Part shown: positions 40,775 through 49,033 of the stretch, one piece after another
Layout of the letters: every line of letters begins with the position of its first letter
How positions within the stretch are numbered: the first letter of the stretch is position 1
NCBI GenBank assembly: GCA_900318265.1
Contig: ONKA01000009.1
Span: forward strand, 53,054 to 117,053
DNA: 64,000 nt
Direction: 5' to 3'
Source of the DNA: an uncultured Bacteroidales bacterium
GTDB taxonomy: Bacteria > Bacteroidota > Bacteroidia > Bacteroidales > F082
The notes under the pieces: model-generated
What the model saw: only the letters and a program-made list of their open reading frames with translations
What the model was told of the DNA's origin: nothing
Databases searched by the model: none
Position numbers and translations under genes: made by a program

Positions 40775-41968
40775 ATGGGCGATTTCATCACATACGAAAA
40801 GATTCCCGAAAGGGCTGTGCTTATCGCTGTTGCCAGCAAACAACAAGGCCGCGAGCGTACGGAGGAATACCTAGACGAGTTGGCTTTCCTGTTGGAGACG
40901 GCAGGCGGTATCCCAGTGGCTCGTTTTGTGCAGCCTTTGGACCGACCAAGCAGCGTGACTTATCTCGGCTCGGGCAAGTTGGAGGAGATTCACCAATACA
41001 TCAAGGCGGAGAACATAGAGATTGCCGTCATTGACGACGAGTTGAGTGCCACGCAGGCCCGTAACATGGAGCAGGCTTTGGAATGTCGTGTCCTTGACCG
41101 TACGAGCCTCATCTTGGATATCTTCGCCTCCAATGCCCATACGGCACACGCCAAGGCGCAGGTGGAACTCGCGCAATACCAATACCTTCTGCCTCGCTTG
41201 ACCCGTATGTGGACCCACTTGGAACGCCAACGTGGTGGTATCGGTATGCGTGGTCCTGGTGAGACCCAGATTGAGACCGACCGTCGCTTGATTCTGGAAC
41301 GCATCGCCTTGCTGAAGGAGAAGTTGAAGGATATCGACAAGCAGAAGACTGTGCAGCGCAAGAACCGCGGTAAGCTGGTGCGCGTGGCCCTCGTGGGTTA
41401 TACCAATGTGGGCAAGTCGACCATCATGAACCTGTTGAGCAAGTCGGAGGTCTATACCGAAAACAAACTCTTTGCCACTTTGGACACTACGGTGCGCAAG
41501 GTGGTGGTGGATAATCTGCCTTTCCTGCTTTCCGATACTGTCGGTTTCATCCGTAAATTGCCGCATCATCTCGTGGAATCGTTCAAGTCGACCTTGGATG
41601 AGGTGCGAGAGTCGGACATCCTGTTGCATGTGGTCGACATCTCGCATCCCGACTTCGAGGCGCAGATGGAGGTGGTGAACCAAACCTTGGCCGAGTTGGG
41701 TTGTGCCGACAAGAAGACCATCGTCGTCTTCAACAAGACCGATGCCTACACTTGGGAGGAGAAAGACCCCGACGACCTGACGCCGCCCACCAAGCGCAAT
41801 GTCTCCTACGAGGATCTAAAAAAGACTTGGATGGCCAAGATGAACGAAAACTGCATCTTCATCTCTGCCAAGAACCGCGACAACTACCAAGAATTCCGTG
41901 ATTTGCTCTATAAGGAAATCCGTGATATGCATGCAATTCGCTACCCATACGATAACTTCTTGTATTGA
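40775..41968 (+). CDS. hflX: Ribosome-associated GTPase HflX
   Basis: 397 aa. N-terminal HflX domain (TYLGSGKLEEIHQYIKAENIEIAVIDDELSATQARNME in sections), the GPGETQIETDRR signature before the G domain, then G1 GYTNVGKSTIMN, G3 DTVGF and G4 NKTD. HflX splits stalled or heat-damaged 70S ribosomes in related bacteria. tatD starts 2 bp after its stop, so the two are translationally close. Confidence 0.93.
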   Translation: MGDFITYEKIPERAVLIAVASKQQGRERTEEYLDELAFLLETAGGIPVARFVQPLDRPSSVTYLGSGKLEEIHQYIKAENIEIAVIDDELSATQARNMEQALECRVLDRTSLILDIFASNAHTAHAKAQVELAQYQYLLPRLTRMWTHLERQRGGIGMRGPGETQIETDRRLILERIALLKEKLKDIDKQKTVQRKNRGKLVRVALVGYTNVGKSTIMNLLSKSEVYTENKLFATLDTTVRKVVVDNLPFLLSDTVGFIRKLPHHLVESFKSTLDEVRESDILLHVVDISHPDFEAQMEVVNQTLAELGCADKKTIVVFNKTDAYTWEEKDPDDLTPPTKRNVSYEDLKKTWMAKMNENCIFISAKNRDNYQEFRDLLYKEIRDMHAIRYPYDNFLY

Positions 41969-41970
41969 TC

Positions 41971-42738
41971 ATGTATCTAGTCGATACCCATACCCACGTC
42001 TATGACCACCAATTCAGCCTCGACAGAAACGAGTCCATGCAACGCGCATTGGACGCTGGTGTAGGAATGATGCTCCTCCCTAATGTGGATGCCTCTACCA
42101 TCGCGCCGATGCTTGAACTGCACGAGCAATATCCCGACTGCACCCGAGTGATGATGGGTTTGCAGCCCGAGGAGGTGAGGGAGGATTATAAAGAGGTGCT
42201 TTCTATGATGGAAAAGGAATTGGAACATGGCATATACGTTGGAGTAGGAGAGGTCGGCCTCGATTTCTATTGGGATTCGACCTATGAGAAGCAACAACTT
42301 GATGCCTTCGAGACCCAACTGGATTGGGCCAAGCAACTGGGTTTGCCGCTATCCATCCACTGCCGCAATGCCTTTGACAAGATGGTGAAGATCCTTGAAA
42401 AGAAGCAAGACGGCGGATTGCGCGGCATAATGCATTGTTTTACGGGGACTGAAGAAGAGGCTAAAGTCTATCTCGAATTGGGCTTTCACCTTGGTCTGGG
42501 AGGCGTGACAACCTATAAGAATTGCGGCGTGAAGGATTACCTGCCTAATCTTCCTTTGGATAGGATTGTTTTGGAAACAGATTCGCCCTATCTTGCGCCT
42601 GTGCCTTGCCGTGGCAAGCGTAATGAACCGGCGTTTTTGGTCCATACGGCGCAGAAGATTGCTGATGTTCTGCAAATGCCATTGGATGACTTTGCTGAGG
42701 TCACAACGACGAATGCCAAGGTGTTGTTCGGCTTATAA
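41971..42738 (+). CDS. tatD: TatD family metal-dependent hydrolase/DNase
   Basis: 255 aa amidohydrolase-fold enzyme. Metal ligands: HTH in VDTHTHVYD, E in GEVGLDFYWD, H in LSIHCRNAF, H in MHCFTG and the catalytic D in LETDSPYLAP. Family members are 3'-5' exonucleases acting on DNA or RNA, or D-aminoacyl-tRNA deacylases in some lineages. ATG at 41971 was chosen over a TTG at 41965 that overlaps hflX. Confidence 0.92.
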   Translation: MYLVDTHTHVYDHQFSLDRNESMQRALDAGVGMMLLPNVDASTIAPMLELHEQYPDCTRVMMGLQPEEVREDYKEVLSMMEKELEHGIYVGVGEVGLDFYWDSTYEKQQLDAFETQLDWAKQLGLPLSIHCRNAFDKMVKILEKKQDGGLRGIMHCFTGTEEEAKVYLELGFHLGLGGVTTYKNCGVKDYLPNLPLDRIVLETDSPYLAPVPCRGKRNEPAFLVHTAQKIADVLQMPLDDFAEVTTTNAKVLFGL

Positions 42739-42743
42739 AAAGA

Positions 42744-42765
42744 TCGCCGACGCAAGCGCCGGCGA
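42744..42765. repeat. Short GC-rich hairpin after tatD
   Basis: TCGCCGACGC and GCGCCGGCGA pair, with one mismatch, around AA. It has no T-run on either strand and lies between the convergent ends of tatD and nrdJ. Confidence 0.5.
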
Positions 42766-42808
42766 CCCACCATTATGAAGATAAAAAAACAACTGTTTCC
42801 TTTTTGAC

Positions 42809-45577
42809 TTACCCGCACTTGGAGTAGCCACAGCTCTTGCAGTGCTTGCAGCCGTCTTCGAAGACGAGCTTCTCGCCGCAGTTAGGGCATTTCTCTTTTT
42901 CGTCGACGACGCCGTCGGGTACATATTTCTTCAAGGCACGGGCAATGCCGTTCTTCCATGTGTTGATGCTCTCTTCCTCCACGTTGAGGTTCTGCACCAG
43001 TTCGATCACATATTGGATGGGCATGCCGTGGCGCAGGATGCCTGAGATGAGCTTGGCATAGTTCCAATACTCTTTGTCGAATGAACGTGACAGGCCTTGC
43101 ATCAGCACTTCATAGCCGTCCTTGTCGGTGTAGCGGAAGTCGTAGCGGGTAATCTCACCTTTTGTTTTCTCCTTGATAATCACACCTTTATCGACGTATG
43201 GCGGAAGGAAGAAGTCCTCGGCTTTGCCCAAGAAAATCTCGTATGGCTTGCCGTGCAGCTTGCCGACGAAGGCAATCCACTTTTCATAGTTGTTCTGGAA
43301 ACGCACCACGTCGCATTCCAGCTCCTTTGGACGTTGCGGTGCAGCCGTTTCACGGATGTCGTCGGGACGGGCACCGCTGTCAGCTTTCGGAGCCTCTTTT
43401 TTCTCCTCTTTGGAGACCAACACACCGTCACGCGAGCCGTCGCGATAGATGGTCATACCTTTGCAGCCACTTTCCCATGCGGTCATGTAGATCTGGCTGA
43501 CGAGTTCTTCTGTCGTCTCCTTGGGCACGTTCACGGTGACGCTGATGCTGTGGTCGACCCATTTCTGCATCGAGCCTTGCATCTTCACCTTGTTGACCCA
43601 GTCGATATCGTTAGCTGTGGCCTTGTAGTAAGGCGACTTTTCAATGACAGCGTTGAGTTTTTCATCATCATAATGTAGCACCTCATCCACGTTGTAGCCG
43701 TTCACTTCGAGCCAAGTGATGAACTTGTGGTGGAACACATTGTATTCCTCGAACGAGTTGCCTGTCACATCGGTGAAGGTCACGTGGACGTCCTTGTCGT
43801 TAGGGTTCACCTTGCGGCGGCGTTTATAGGCCACCATGAAGACGGGTTCGATGCCCGAGGTGGTCTGGGTGCAGATGCTCACGGTGCCAGTGGGGGCGAT
43901 GGTCAGCATGGCGATGTTGCGGCGACCCACACGGGTCATCTTCTGGTAGAGGTCTTCGTCCAAGGCGCGCAGACGCTTGATGAAGGGGTTGTTCTCTTCG
44001 CGTTTGGCGTCGTACATGGGGAACTTGCCACGCTCTTCAGCCAGGTTGACGGACGAACGGTAGGCATTGTAGGCCAACAGCTTTTGAATCTCGGTGGAGA
44101 AGGCGATGGCTTCGTCGGAGGCGTAGCGTTTGCCTAAAGCGGCCAGCATGTCGCCCTCGGCGGTGATGCCGATGCCCGTGCGGCGTCCTTGCAGACATTT
44201 TGCCTTGATGTTCTTCCACAGGTTCAGCTCGGTGCGTTTCACCTCGTCGTCTTCGGGGTCGGCGTTGATTTTGGCGATGATGCCGTCCACCTTCTCGATT
44301 TCAAGGTCGACGATGTCGTCCATCATGCGCTGTGCGATGGCCACATGCTTCGAGAAGAGCTGGTGGTTGAAACGCGCCTCTGTGGTGAACGGGTGGTCAA
44401 CATAACTGTAGAGGTTGATGGCTAAGAGGCGGCAGCTGTCGTAGGCGCAGAGAGGAATCTCACCGCAAGGGTTGGTGCTCAAGGTCTTGAAGCCAAGGTC
44501 GGCATAGCAGTCGGGGATGGACTCGCGGATGATGGTGTCCCAAAACATCACGCCAGGTTCGGCCGACTTCCACGCGTTGTGGATGATCTTGTTCCACAAG
44601 GCGCGGGCGTCCACTTCCTTGGTGTATTTCGGGTTGGGCGAGTCGATGGGATACTGCTGGACAAAAGGCTTATTCTCTTTCACGCACTGCATGAACTCGT
44701 CGGTGAGGCGCACCGAAACGTTGGCGTTGGTGATGCGCCCTTGGGTCATCTTGGCGTCGATGAAAGCCTCTGAATCAGGGTGCTTGATGCTGATGGTCAT
44801 CATCAGCGCACCGCGACGTCCATCTTGAGCCACCTCTTTGGTGGAGTTGGAATAGCGTTCCATGAAAGGCACCACGCCCGTGGAAGTCAAGGCGCAGTTC
44901 TTGACGGGGCTGCCGGTGGGGCGGAGGTGCGACAGGTCGTGACCTACGCCGCCGCGACGTTTCATCAGCTGCACCTGCTCCTGGTCGGTCTTCATGATGC
45001 CGCCGTAGGAGTCGGAATCGCCATTGTTGCCGATCACGAAACAGTTCGACAGCGACGAGATTTGGAAGTCGTTGCCGATGCCGGTCATGGGGCTACCTTG
45101 GGGCACGATGTAGCGGAAGTCCTTCAACACCTCGTATATTTCCTCTTCCTTCATCGGGTTGGGATAACGGCGCTCGATGCGGGCGATTTCGCGGGCGATG
45201 CGATGGTGCATGTCGTCGGGCGTGAGCTCGTAGATGTTGCCGTCGCTGTCCTTCAAGGCATATTTGTTGGTCCACACGTCACCGGCGAGGGAGTCGCCGT
45301 GGAAATATTCTTTTGCGGCGGCTTTCACCTCGTCCAAGGGGTAGGTGTGGTATTCGATTTTTGGCTTTTCCTCTGCGATAGGCTGTACCGTAGCGGCATC
45401 GTTCCTTTCCACTACCTGTACCTCGTCTTGGCTTTCAATTTGTTCAGCCGCAAAAGAGGTGTTTTTGCGTGATTCAATAATCTTGTCGTATGGTTTGCTC
45501 TCCGGCTGCAATTCCGGTTCCTCAAGTCCGCTAAACAGGTCACCCTCAAATTCCATTTGAGTATGATTTGGTTTCAT
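42809..45577 (-). CDS. nrdJ: Adenosylcobalamin-dependent (class II) ribonucleotide reductase
   Basis: 922 aa. Makes deoxyribonucleotides with a cobalamin-generated thiyl radical, oxygen-independently. Motifs: SLSNCFVIGNNGDSDSYGG, RRGGVGHDLSHLRPTGS, the active-site NPCGEIPL with its Cys and Glu, and APTGTVSICTQTTSG. The C-terminus is a cysteine-rich zinc ribbon (CPNCGEKL...CKHCKSCGYSKCG), as in the NrdJ subgroup. The start is uncertain: ATGs at 45637, 45577 and 45556 are all in frame; 45577 (MKPNHTQMEF) was chosen since the first 20 residues of the longest form look non-conserved. A perfect dyad lies upstream at 45701-45721; no cobalamin riboswitch was recognised. Confidence 0.92.
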   Translation of the reverse strand: MKPNHTQMEFEGDLFSGLEEPELQPESKPYDKIIESRKNTSFAAEQIESQDEVQVVERNDAATVQPIAEEKPKIEYHTYPLDEVKAAAKEYFHGDSLAGDVWTNKYALKDSDGNIYELTPDDMHHRIAREIARIERRYPNPMKEEEIYEVLKDFRYIVPQGSPMTGIGNDFQISSLSNCFVIGNNGDSDSYGGIMKTDQEQVQLMKRRGGVGHDLSHLRPTGSPVKNCALTSTGVVPFMERYSNSTKEVAQDGRRGALMMTISIKHPDSEAFIDAKMTQGRITNANVSVRLTDEFMQCVKENKPFVQQYPIDSPNPKYTKEVDARALWNKIIHNAWKSAEPGVMFWDTIIRESIPDCYADLGFKTLSTNPCGEIPLCAYDSCRLLAINLYSYVDHPFTTEARFNHQLFSKHVAIAQRMMDDIVDLEIEKVDGIIAKINADPEDDEVKRTELNLWKNIKAKCLQGRRTGIGITAEGDMLAALGKRYASDEAIAFSTEIQKLLAYNAYRSSVNLAEERGKFPMYDAKREENNPFIKRLRALDEDLYQKMTRVGRRNIAMLTIAPTGTVSICTQTTSGIEPVFMVAYKRRRKVNPNDKDVHVTFTDVTGNSFEEYNVFHHKFITWLEVNGYNVDEVLHYDDEKLNAVIEKSPYYKATANDIDWVNKVKMQGSMQKWVDHSISVTVNVPKETTEELVSQIYMTAWESGCKGMTIYRDGSRDGVLVSKEEKKEAPKADSGARPDDIRETAAPQRPKELECDVVRFQNNYEKWIAFVGKLHGKPYEIFLGKAEDFFLPPYVDKGVIIKEKTKGEITRYDFRYTDKDGYEVLMQGLSRSFDKEYWNYAKLISGILRHGMPIQYVIELVQNLNVEEESINTWKNGIARALKKYVPDGVVDEKEKCPNCGEKLVFEDGCKHCKSCGYSKCG

Positions 45578-45700
45578 CTTGTTGATATTTAATAAATTAA
45601 AAGCAAATGCAATAGGGCTATTCTTGCTCTTTTTCAATCTGCGAAGTTAATAAAGAAGGGCAAATCATGCCTTTTCAAAACCACTTTTTACAGCTATTTT

Positions 45701-45721
45701 TATCAACAATACGTGTTGATA
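45701..45721. promoter_or_regulatory. Perfect 21-bp dyad upstream of nrdJ, candidate operator
   Basis: TATCAACA and TGTTGATA are exact reverse complements separated by ATACG, about 125 bp upstream of the chosen nrdJ start. It is not followed by a T-run on the nrdJ strand, so a protein-binding site is more likely than a terminator. It does not match the NrdR box well. Confidence 0.5.
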
Positions 45722-45788
45722 AATTTTTCCTTTTTGATTGTCAAAAGGATATGAAAAAATGGGAAAAAATGGTTGAATTTGGCACGCT

Positions 45789-45816
45789 GTAGAGACGTGC
45801 CATGGCGCGTCTCTAC
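45789..45816. repeat. 28-bp palindrome between ROK kinase gene and nrdJ
   Basis: GTAGAGACGTGCCA pairs with TGGCGCGTCTCTAC with one wobble. Same outer half-site and length as the in-CDS copies at 4546 and 4891, but a different core. Confidence 0.8.
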
Positions 45817-45824
45817 AACGTTGT

Positions 45825-46922
45825 TTAATTTTTCAATTGTTCCATTGCAAATGCATACGCGCCAATGGCCACTGCTGATGATGTGCCGAGCTTGGTGACG
45901 CCCACGCCGACGCACTTGGTGGGGTCGTACCAAACTTCTTGGTTGCTGAACGGCACCTTGATCATTTTGCCCGACTTTTCGGTGAAGCGAATCATGTCCT
46001 GGGCATCCATTAGGTTATAAGCTTCGGTCTCCATTCGGCTGAATGAGTGACCGTCCTTGAGGCCGGTAAAGGGCTCGTTCATCTTTTTGATTAACGTGGG
46101 CATGAAGACAGGCCAAGCTCCTGACAAACCTCCGCCGATGACGATGATGCCATCGATGAGAGAGATGGCGTTGGCCAACACGTCGGCCAAGGCTGTGGCC
46201 ATTTCATTCCACGACTTCAAGGCTGCTTCCTTGTCGCCAGGCAACTGTCCCATGGCTATCTTGTAGATGTCGTAGGGATGCGGTGTTTTGTCGAACTCGA
46301 TGCCAGCCTCGCGGCCATACACGCGGCGCACGGCTCGGATGCTGATGCTGTCTTCGGCACTGGTGGTGGGGTAGAGCGGGTTGCGGTGACGGTTGATTTC
46401 ACCGCCTGCCGAGTTGTCGCCGTTGAGCAACACCTTATTTATAACTATGCCGCCGCCAAAACCCGTGCCGATGGTGACACCTAACAGGTTCTTGTAGCGT
46501 TTTGGGTTGCGTTGCTGCTCAAGCAGCTTATTCACTTCGGGTAGCAAGCCGTTTAGGGCTTCGCCGTAAGCAAATAGGTCGCCGTCGTTGTTGATGTAGA
46601 CGGGCACATGGAATTCGTTCTCAAGCATGGCTTTCAGCGGTACTCCGCCATGGAATGTAGGCAGGTTCTCCAAGTCGCCGATGATGCCGTTGGGATAATC
46701 GGCTGGACCGGGGAAACAGAAGCTGATGGCTGCCGCCTTGGTACCACAGCGAGTCTCACATTCATGGAAGCCCGTGATGAGTTTTTGAAGCACTTCTTCC
46801 AGCGTGGGAGCTGCCGAAGGAATGGTGAAAGGTTCGATGATTTCGTGCCAGTCTTGCACGGCTGAGAACTTGAAGCCCGTGCCGCCAGCGTCGAGGATGA
46901 AGATGACAGGATTGTTATTCAT
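45825..46922 (-). CDS. ROK-family sugar kinase-like protein
   Basis: 365 aa. Actin-like ATPase fold: phosphate motif FILDAGGTGFKFS at the N-terminus, FCFPGPADY, YINNDGDLFAYGEA (catalytic Asp region), GVTIGTGFGGGIVI and IVIGGGLSGA. ROK kinases usually carry the zinc motif CxCGxxGCxE after GE; here the region reads GGEINRHRNPLYP, so that motif is absent. It probably phosphorylates a hexose or amino sugar in the cytosol, substrate unknown. It overlaps the upstream exosortase-like gene by 8 bp, so the two are co-translated. Confidence 0.82.
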   Translation of the reverse strand: MNNNPVIFILDAGGTGFKFSAVQDWHEIIEPFTIPSAAPTLEEVLQKLITGFHECETRCGTKAAAISFCFPGPADYPNGIIGDLENLPTFHGGVPLKAMLENEFHVPVYINNDGDLFAYGEALNGLLPEVNKLLEQQRNPKRYKNLLGVTIGTGFGGGIVINKVLLNGDNSAGGEINRHRNPLYPTTSAEDSISIRAVRRVYGREAGIEFDKTPHPYDIYKIAMGQLPGDKEAALKSWNEMATALADVLANAISLIDGIIVIGGGLSGAWPVFMPTLIKKMNEPFTGLKDGHSFSRMETEAYNLMDAQDMIRFTEKSGKMIKVPFSNQEVWYDPTKCVGVGVTKLGTSSAVAIGAYAFAMEQLKN

Positions 46923-47544
46923 GTTGTTTTGCTTTTAATGACGGATTGTAGAACTTTTCCACCCAGAGCACCCACATGAGGAAGATGATGAGGTAGAAGA
47001 ACACTTTGAAGACATAGTCGTGAGCCAAGTGGAAGGTGTTGATGTCGTTTCCGAAGAGGTGGATGTGGATGTTGGGCCAAACGACCTGCATCAGCAGCAC
47101 GCCACAGATACGCACCACATTGGTCCATTCGATGATGACCAGACCTGCGGGAATGAACCAGGCTTTGTGCTTCCAAGGACCAGGGAAGATCAGCATGAGG
47201 AAGAGCCAGTGCATCCATTGTTTCAGACTGGCACATTCAGGTGCGATGATGACGCTGGCCCAGCCGCCGTCATGGTTGATGGCAGAGATGAGCCTTCGGG
47301 CATCGATGGTGGTGATGTCGATATGCAATAGCTTGTCGAGCACCCAACAGGCTTGGCTGTAGACCATGTCGACAGACCACACCATCAGCATGTCAATCCA
47401 TTTGCCGATGGGCCAATAACCAAGGGCTTGCCACCCCAAATAGAGGAAATGAAAGCTGATGATCAATAGGATAAAAAGCCCTACGTTGACCGTGCTTCGG
47501 TTTTTTGGGTTCTTGCAATATGCCTTGATGCTATCGAGACTCAT
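46915..47544 (-). CDS. Exosortase/archaeosortase family protein
   Basis: 209 aa, with several membrane helices. The exosortase triad is visible: Cys104 in APECASLKQW, Arg145 in TNVVRICGVLL and His175 in FHLAHDYVFK, each at the edge of a membrane helix as in EpsH/XrtA-type enzymes. Such proteins are thought to cut C-terminal sorting signals of exported proteins and transfer them, sometimes to a glycan or lipid. Its gene overlaps the ROK kinase gene by 8 bp; no substrate gene with a matching tail is adjacent. The protein at 10425-10823 has a possible recognition tail. It may belong to the XrtF-like group of Bacteroidota, but the subfamily was not established. Confidence 0.78.
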   Translation of the reverse strand: MSLDSIKAYCKNPKNRSTVNVGLFILLIISFHFLYLGWQALGYWPIGKWIDMLMVWSVDMVYSQACWVLDKLLHIDITTIDARRLISAINHDGGWASVIIAPECASLKQWMHWLFLMLIFPGPWKHKAWFIPAGLVIIEWTNVVRICGVLLMQVVWPNIHIHLFGNDINTFHLAHDYVFKVFFYLIIFLMWVLWVEKFYNPSLKAKQHE

Positions 47545-47588
47545 GATAGAAATTTGGTGGCGAAATTACGAAATTATTGAATTATCCG

Positions 47589-47596
47589 TACCTTTG
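47589..47596 (+). promoter_or_regulatory. -7 box for mscS
   Basis: TACCTTTG followed by CACC, 20 bp before the ATG at 47617. Confidence 0.5.
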
Positions 47597-47616
47597 CACC
47601 CTAAAATAGTTGTAAA

Positions 47617-48525
47617 ATGGAAAACGACACGATTGCCACCCAGGTGACGGAAACGATACAAGACACCTCCGCACTTGCAACCATGACCGATGGTATCAAA
47701 AAACTCACCACAACACCGGTTTCGGAATGGCTTCCGGATTTGGTGAAAGAATATCTTGTTCCATTTGGATTGAAACTTGTCGCGGCTATTGTGGTTTTGC
47801 TTTTGGGCCGGTGGGTCATCAAACTGATCAAGAAATGGATGGCCAACGGATTGATGAGCCGTCATGGCGATGCCACCTTGCATAGTTTCTTGTCTAACTT
47901 GGTCTCGGTGGTGCTGTATTTCTTCCTCATCATGGCCATCGTCGGCATCTTGGGCATTAATACCTCTTCGTTGGTAGCGTTGCTGGCATCGGCAGGTCTG
48001 GCTGTGGGCATGTCGCTGGGCGGCACCTTGCAAAACTTCGCCGGCGGAGTATTAATCATCATGTTCAGGCCTTTCAAGGTGGGCGATTTCATTAGCGCAC
48101 AAGGTATGGAAGGCGTGGTGAATGAGATCCAGATTTTCAATACGCATCTTCTTACGTTGGACAACAAGGAGGTCATCTTGCCTAATGGAGCCTTGGCCAC
48201 AGGGGTGATGACCAACTACTCGAAGCAAAAGACGCGTCGCGTCGATTGGGTGTATTCCATCTCGTACGGCGACGACTACGACAAGGCAAAAATGGTCTTG
48301 CGTAGGCTTTGTGATGCCGATGAGCGCATTTTTAAAACCCCCGAGCCTTTTATCGAATTGGGCAAACTCAACGACAGCTCTGTCGACATCACCATGCGCG
48401 CTTGGGTCAACTCGAAAGACTATTGGCCGGTGTTTTTCAGCATGAACGAGAAGGTTTACAAAGCCTTTGCGAAGGAGGAATTGCACATCCCATTCCCTCA
48501 AATGGATGTTCACATGAAGAGTTGA
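47617..48525 (+). CDS. mscS: Small-conductance mechanosensitive channel MscS
   Basis: 302 aa. Membrane helices near residues 45-70 (LVPFGLKLVAAIVVLLLGRWVI), 90-115 and the pore helix LASAGLAVGMSLGGTLQNFAGGVLIIMFRPFKVGD in sections, which carries the Gly/Ala pattern of MscS. A cytosolic beta domain follows (NEIQIFNTHLLTLDNKEVILPNG in sections). It opens when membrane tension rises, releasing solutes on hypo-osmotic shock. Divergent from the exosortase-like gene. Confidence 0.93.
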   Translation: MENDTIATQVTETIQDTSALATMTDGIKKLTTTPVSEWLPDLVKEYLVPFGLKLVAAIVVLLLGRWVIKLIKKWMANGLMSRHGDATLHSFLSNLVSVVLYFFLIMAIVGILGINTSSLVALLASAGLAVGMSLGGTLQNFAGGVLIIMFRPFKVGDFISAQGMEGVVNEIQIFNTHLLTLDNKEVILPNGALATGVMTNYSKQKTRRVDWVYSISYGDDYDKAKMVLRRLCDADERIFKTPEPFIELGKLNDSSVDITMRAWVNSKDYWPVFFSMNEKVYKAFAKEELHIPFPQMDVHMKS

Positions 48526-48613
48526 AGACCTCGTAAAGTCAAGATTTTTAGCGTTTCGTGAATTTTTTTGCCATATTTTTTTGCTGAAAGGGATTTTGAA
48601 ACGAAAAAAATTG

Positions 48614-48621
48614 TATTTTTG
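48614..48621 (+). promoter_or_regulatory. -7 box for rpmB
   Basis: TATTTTTG followed by CAGCC, 48 bp before the ATG at 48669. Confidence 0.5.
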
Positions 48622-48668
48622 CAGCCCGTTAGAAAAAAGACAAGTATAAATAATAAAGGATAAGAGTC

Positions 48669-48911
48669 ATGTCAAAAGTTTGTCAAATTACAGGTAAGAA
48701 GGTCATGCACGGCAACAATGTTTCTCACTCCAACAAAAAGACCAAGAGAACGTTTGAACCGAATTTGAAAATCAAGAAGTTCTATGTTCCGGAATGGGAT
48801 GAATGGGTTGTGCTGAAGGTTTCGGCTGCCGGTATGCGTACCATCAACAAGAAGGGTATCTACCAAGCCATTTTGGATGCCTCTGCAGAGGGTAACCTTG
48901 AACGTTGGTAA
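48669..48911 (+). CDS. rpmB: 50S ribosomal protein L28
   Basis: 80 aa, full length for bL28. The N-terminus [28 protein letters not shown] (in sections) and the late [16 protein letters not shown] are typical. In many Bacteroidota rpmB is followed by rpmG and a DUF4295 gene; here a terminator follows within ~30 bp and then a TonB-dependent receptor, so that order is broken. Confidence 0.95.
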   Translation: MSKVCQITGKKVMHGNNVSHSNKKTKRTFEPNLKIKKFYVPEWDEWVVLKVSAAGMRTINKKGIYQAILDASAEGNLERW

Positions 48912-48935
48912 TCCATTGCCGATGTGAATCATATC

Positions 48936-48969
48936 AGAGCTGCTGTGCCTTGCGCAGCGGCTTTTTTTT
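48936..48969 (+). terminator. Intrinsic terminator of rpmB
   Basis: AGCTGCTG and CAGCGGCT pair imperfectly around a short loop, followed by a run of T. Confidence 0.75.
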
Positions 48970-49033
48970 GTTTGAATAGGCTTCAAACCGCTTATTAAAG
49001 ATAATAATTTCCGACAATTTCAGTTATCCATTC

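Noticed and set aside
45640-45830. Possible cobalamin riboswitch before nrdJ
   Set aside because: No B12-box-like sequence or multi-stem core was found; only a simple dyad and the palindromic element.
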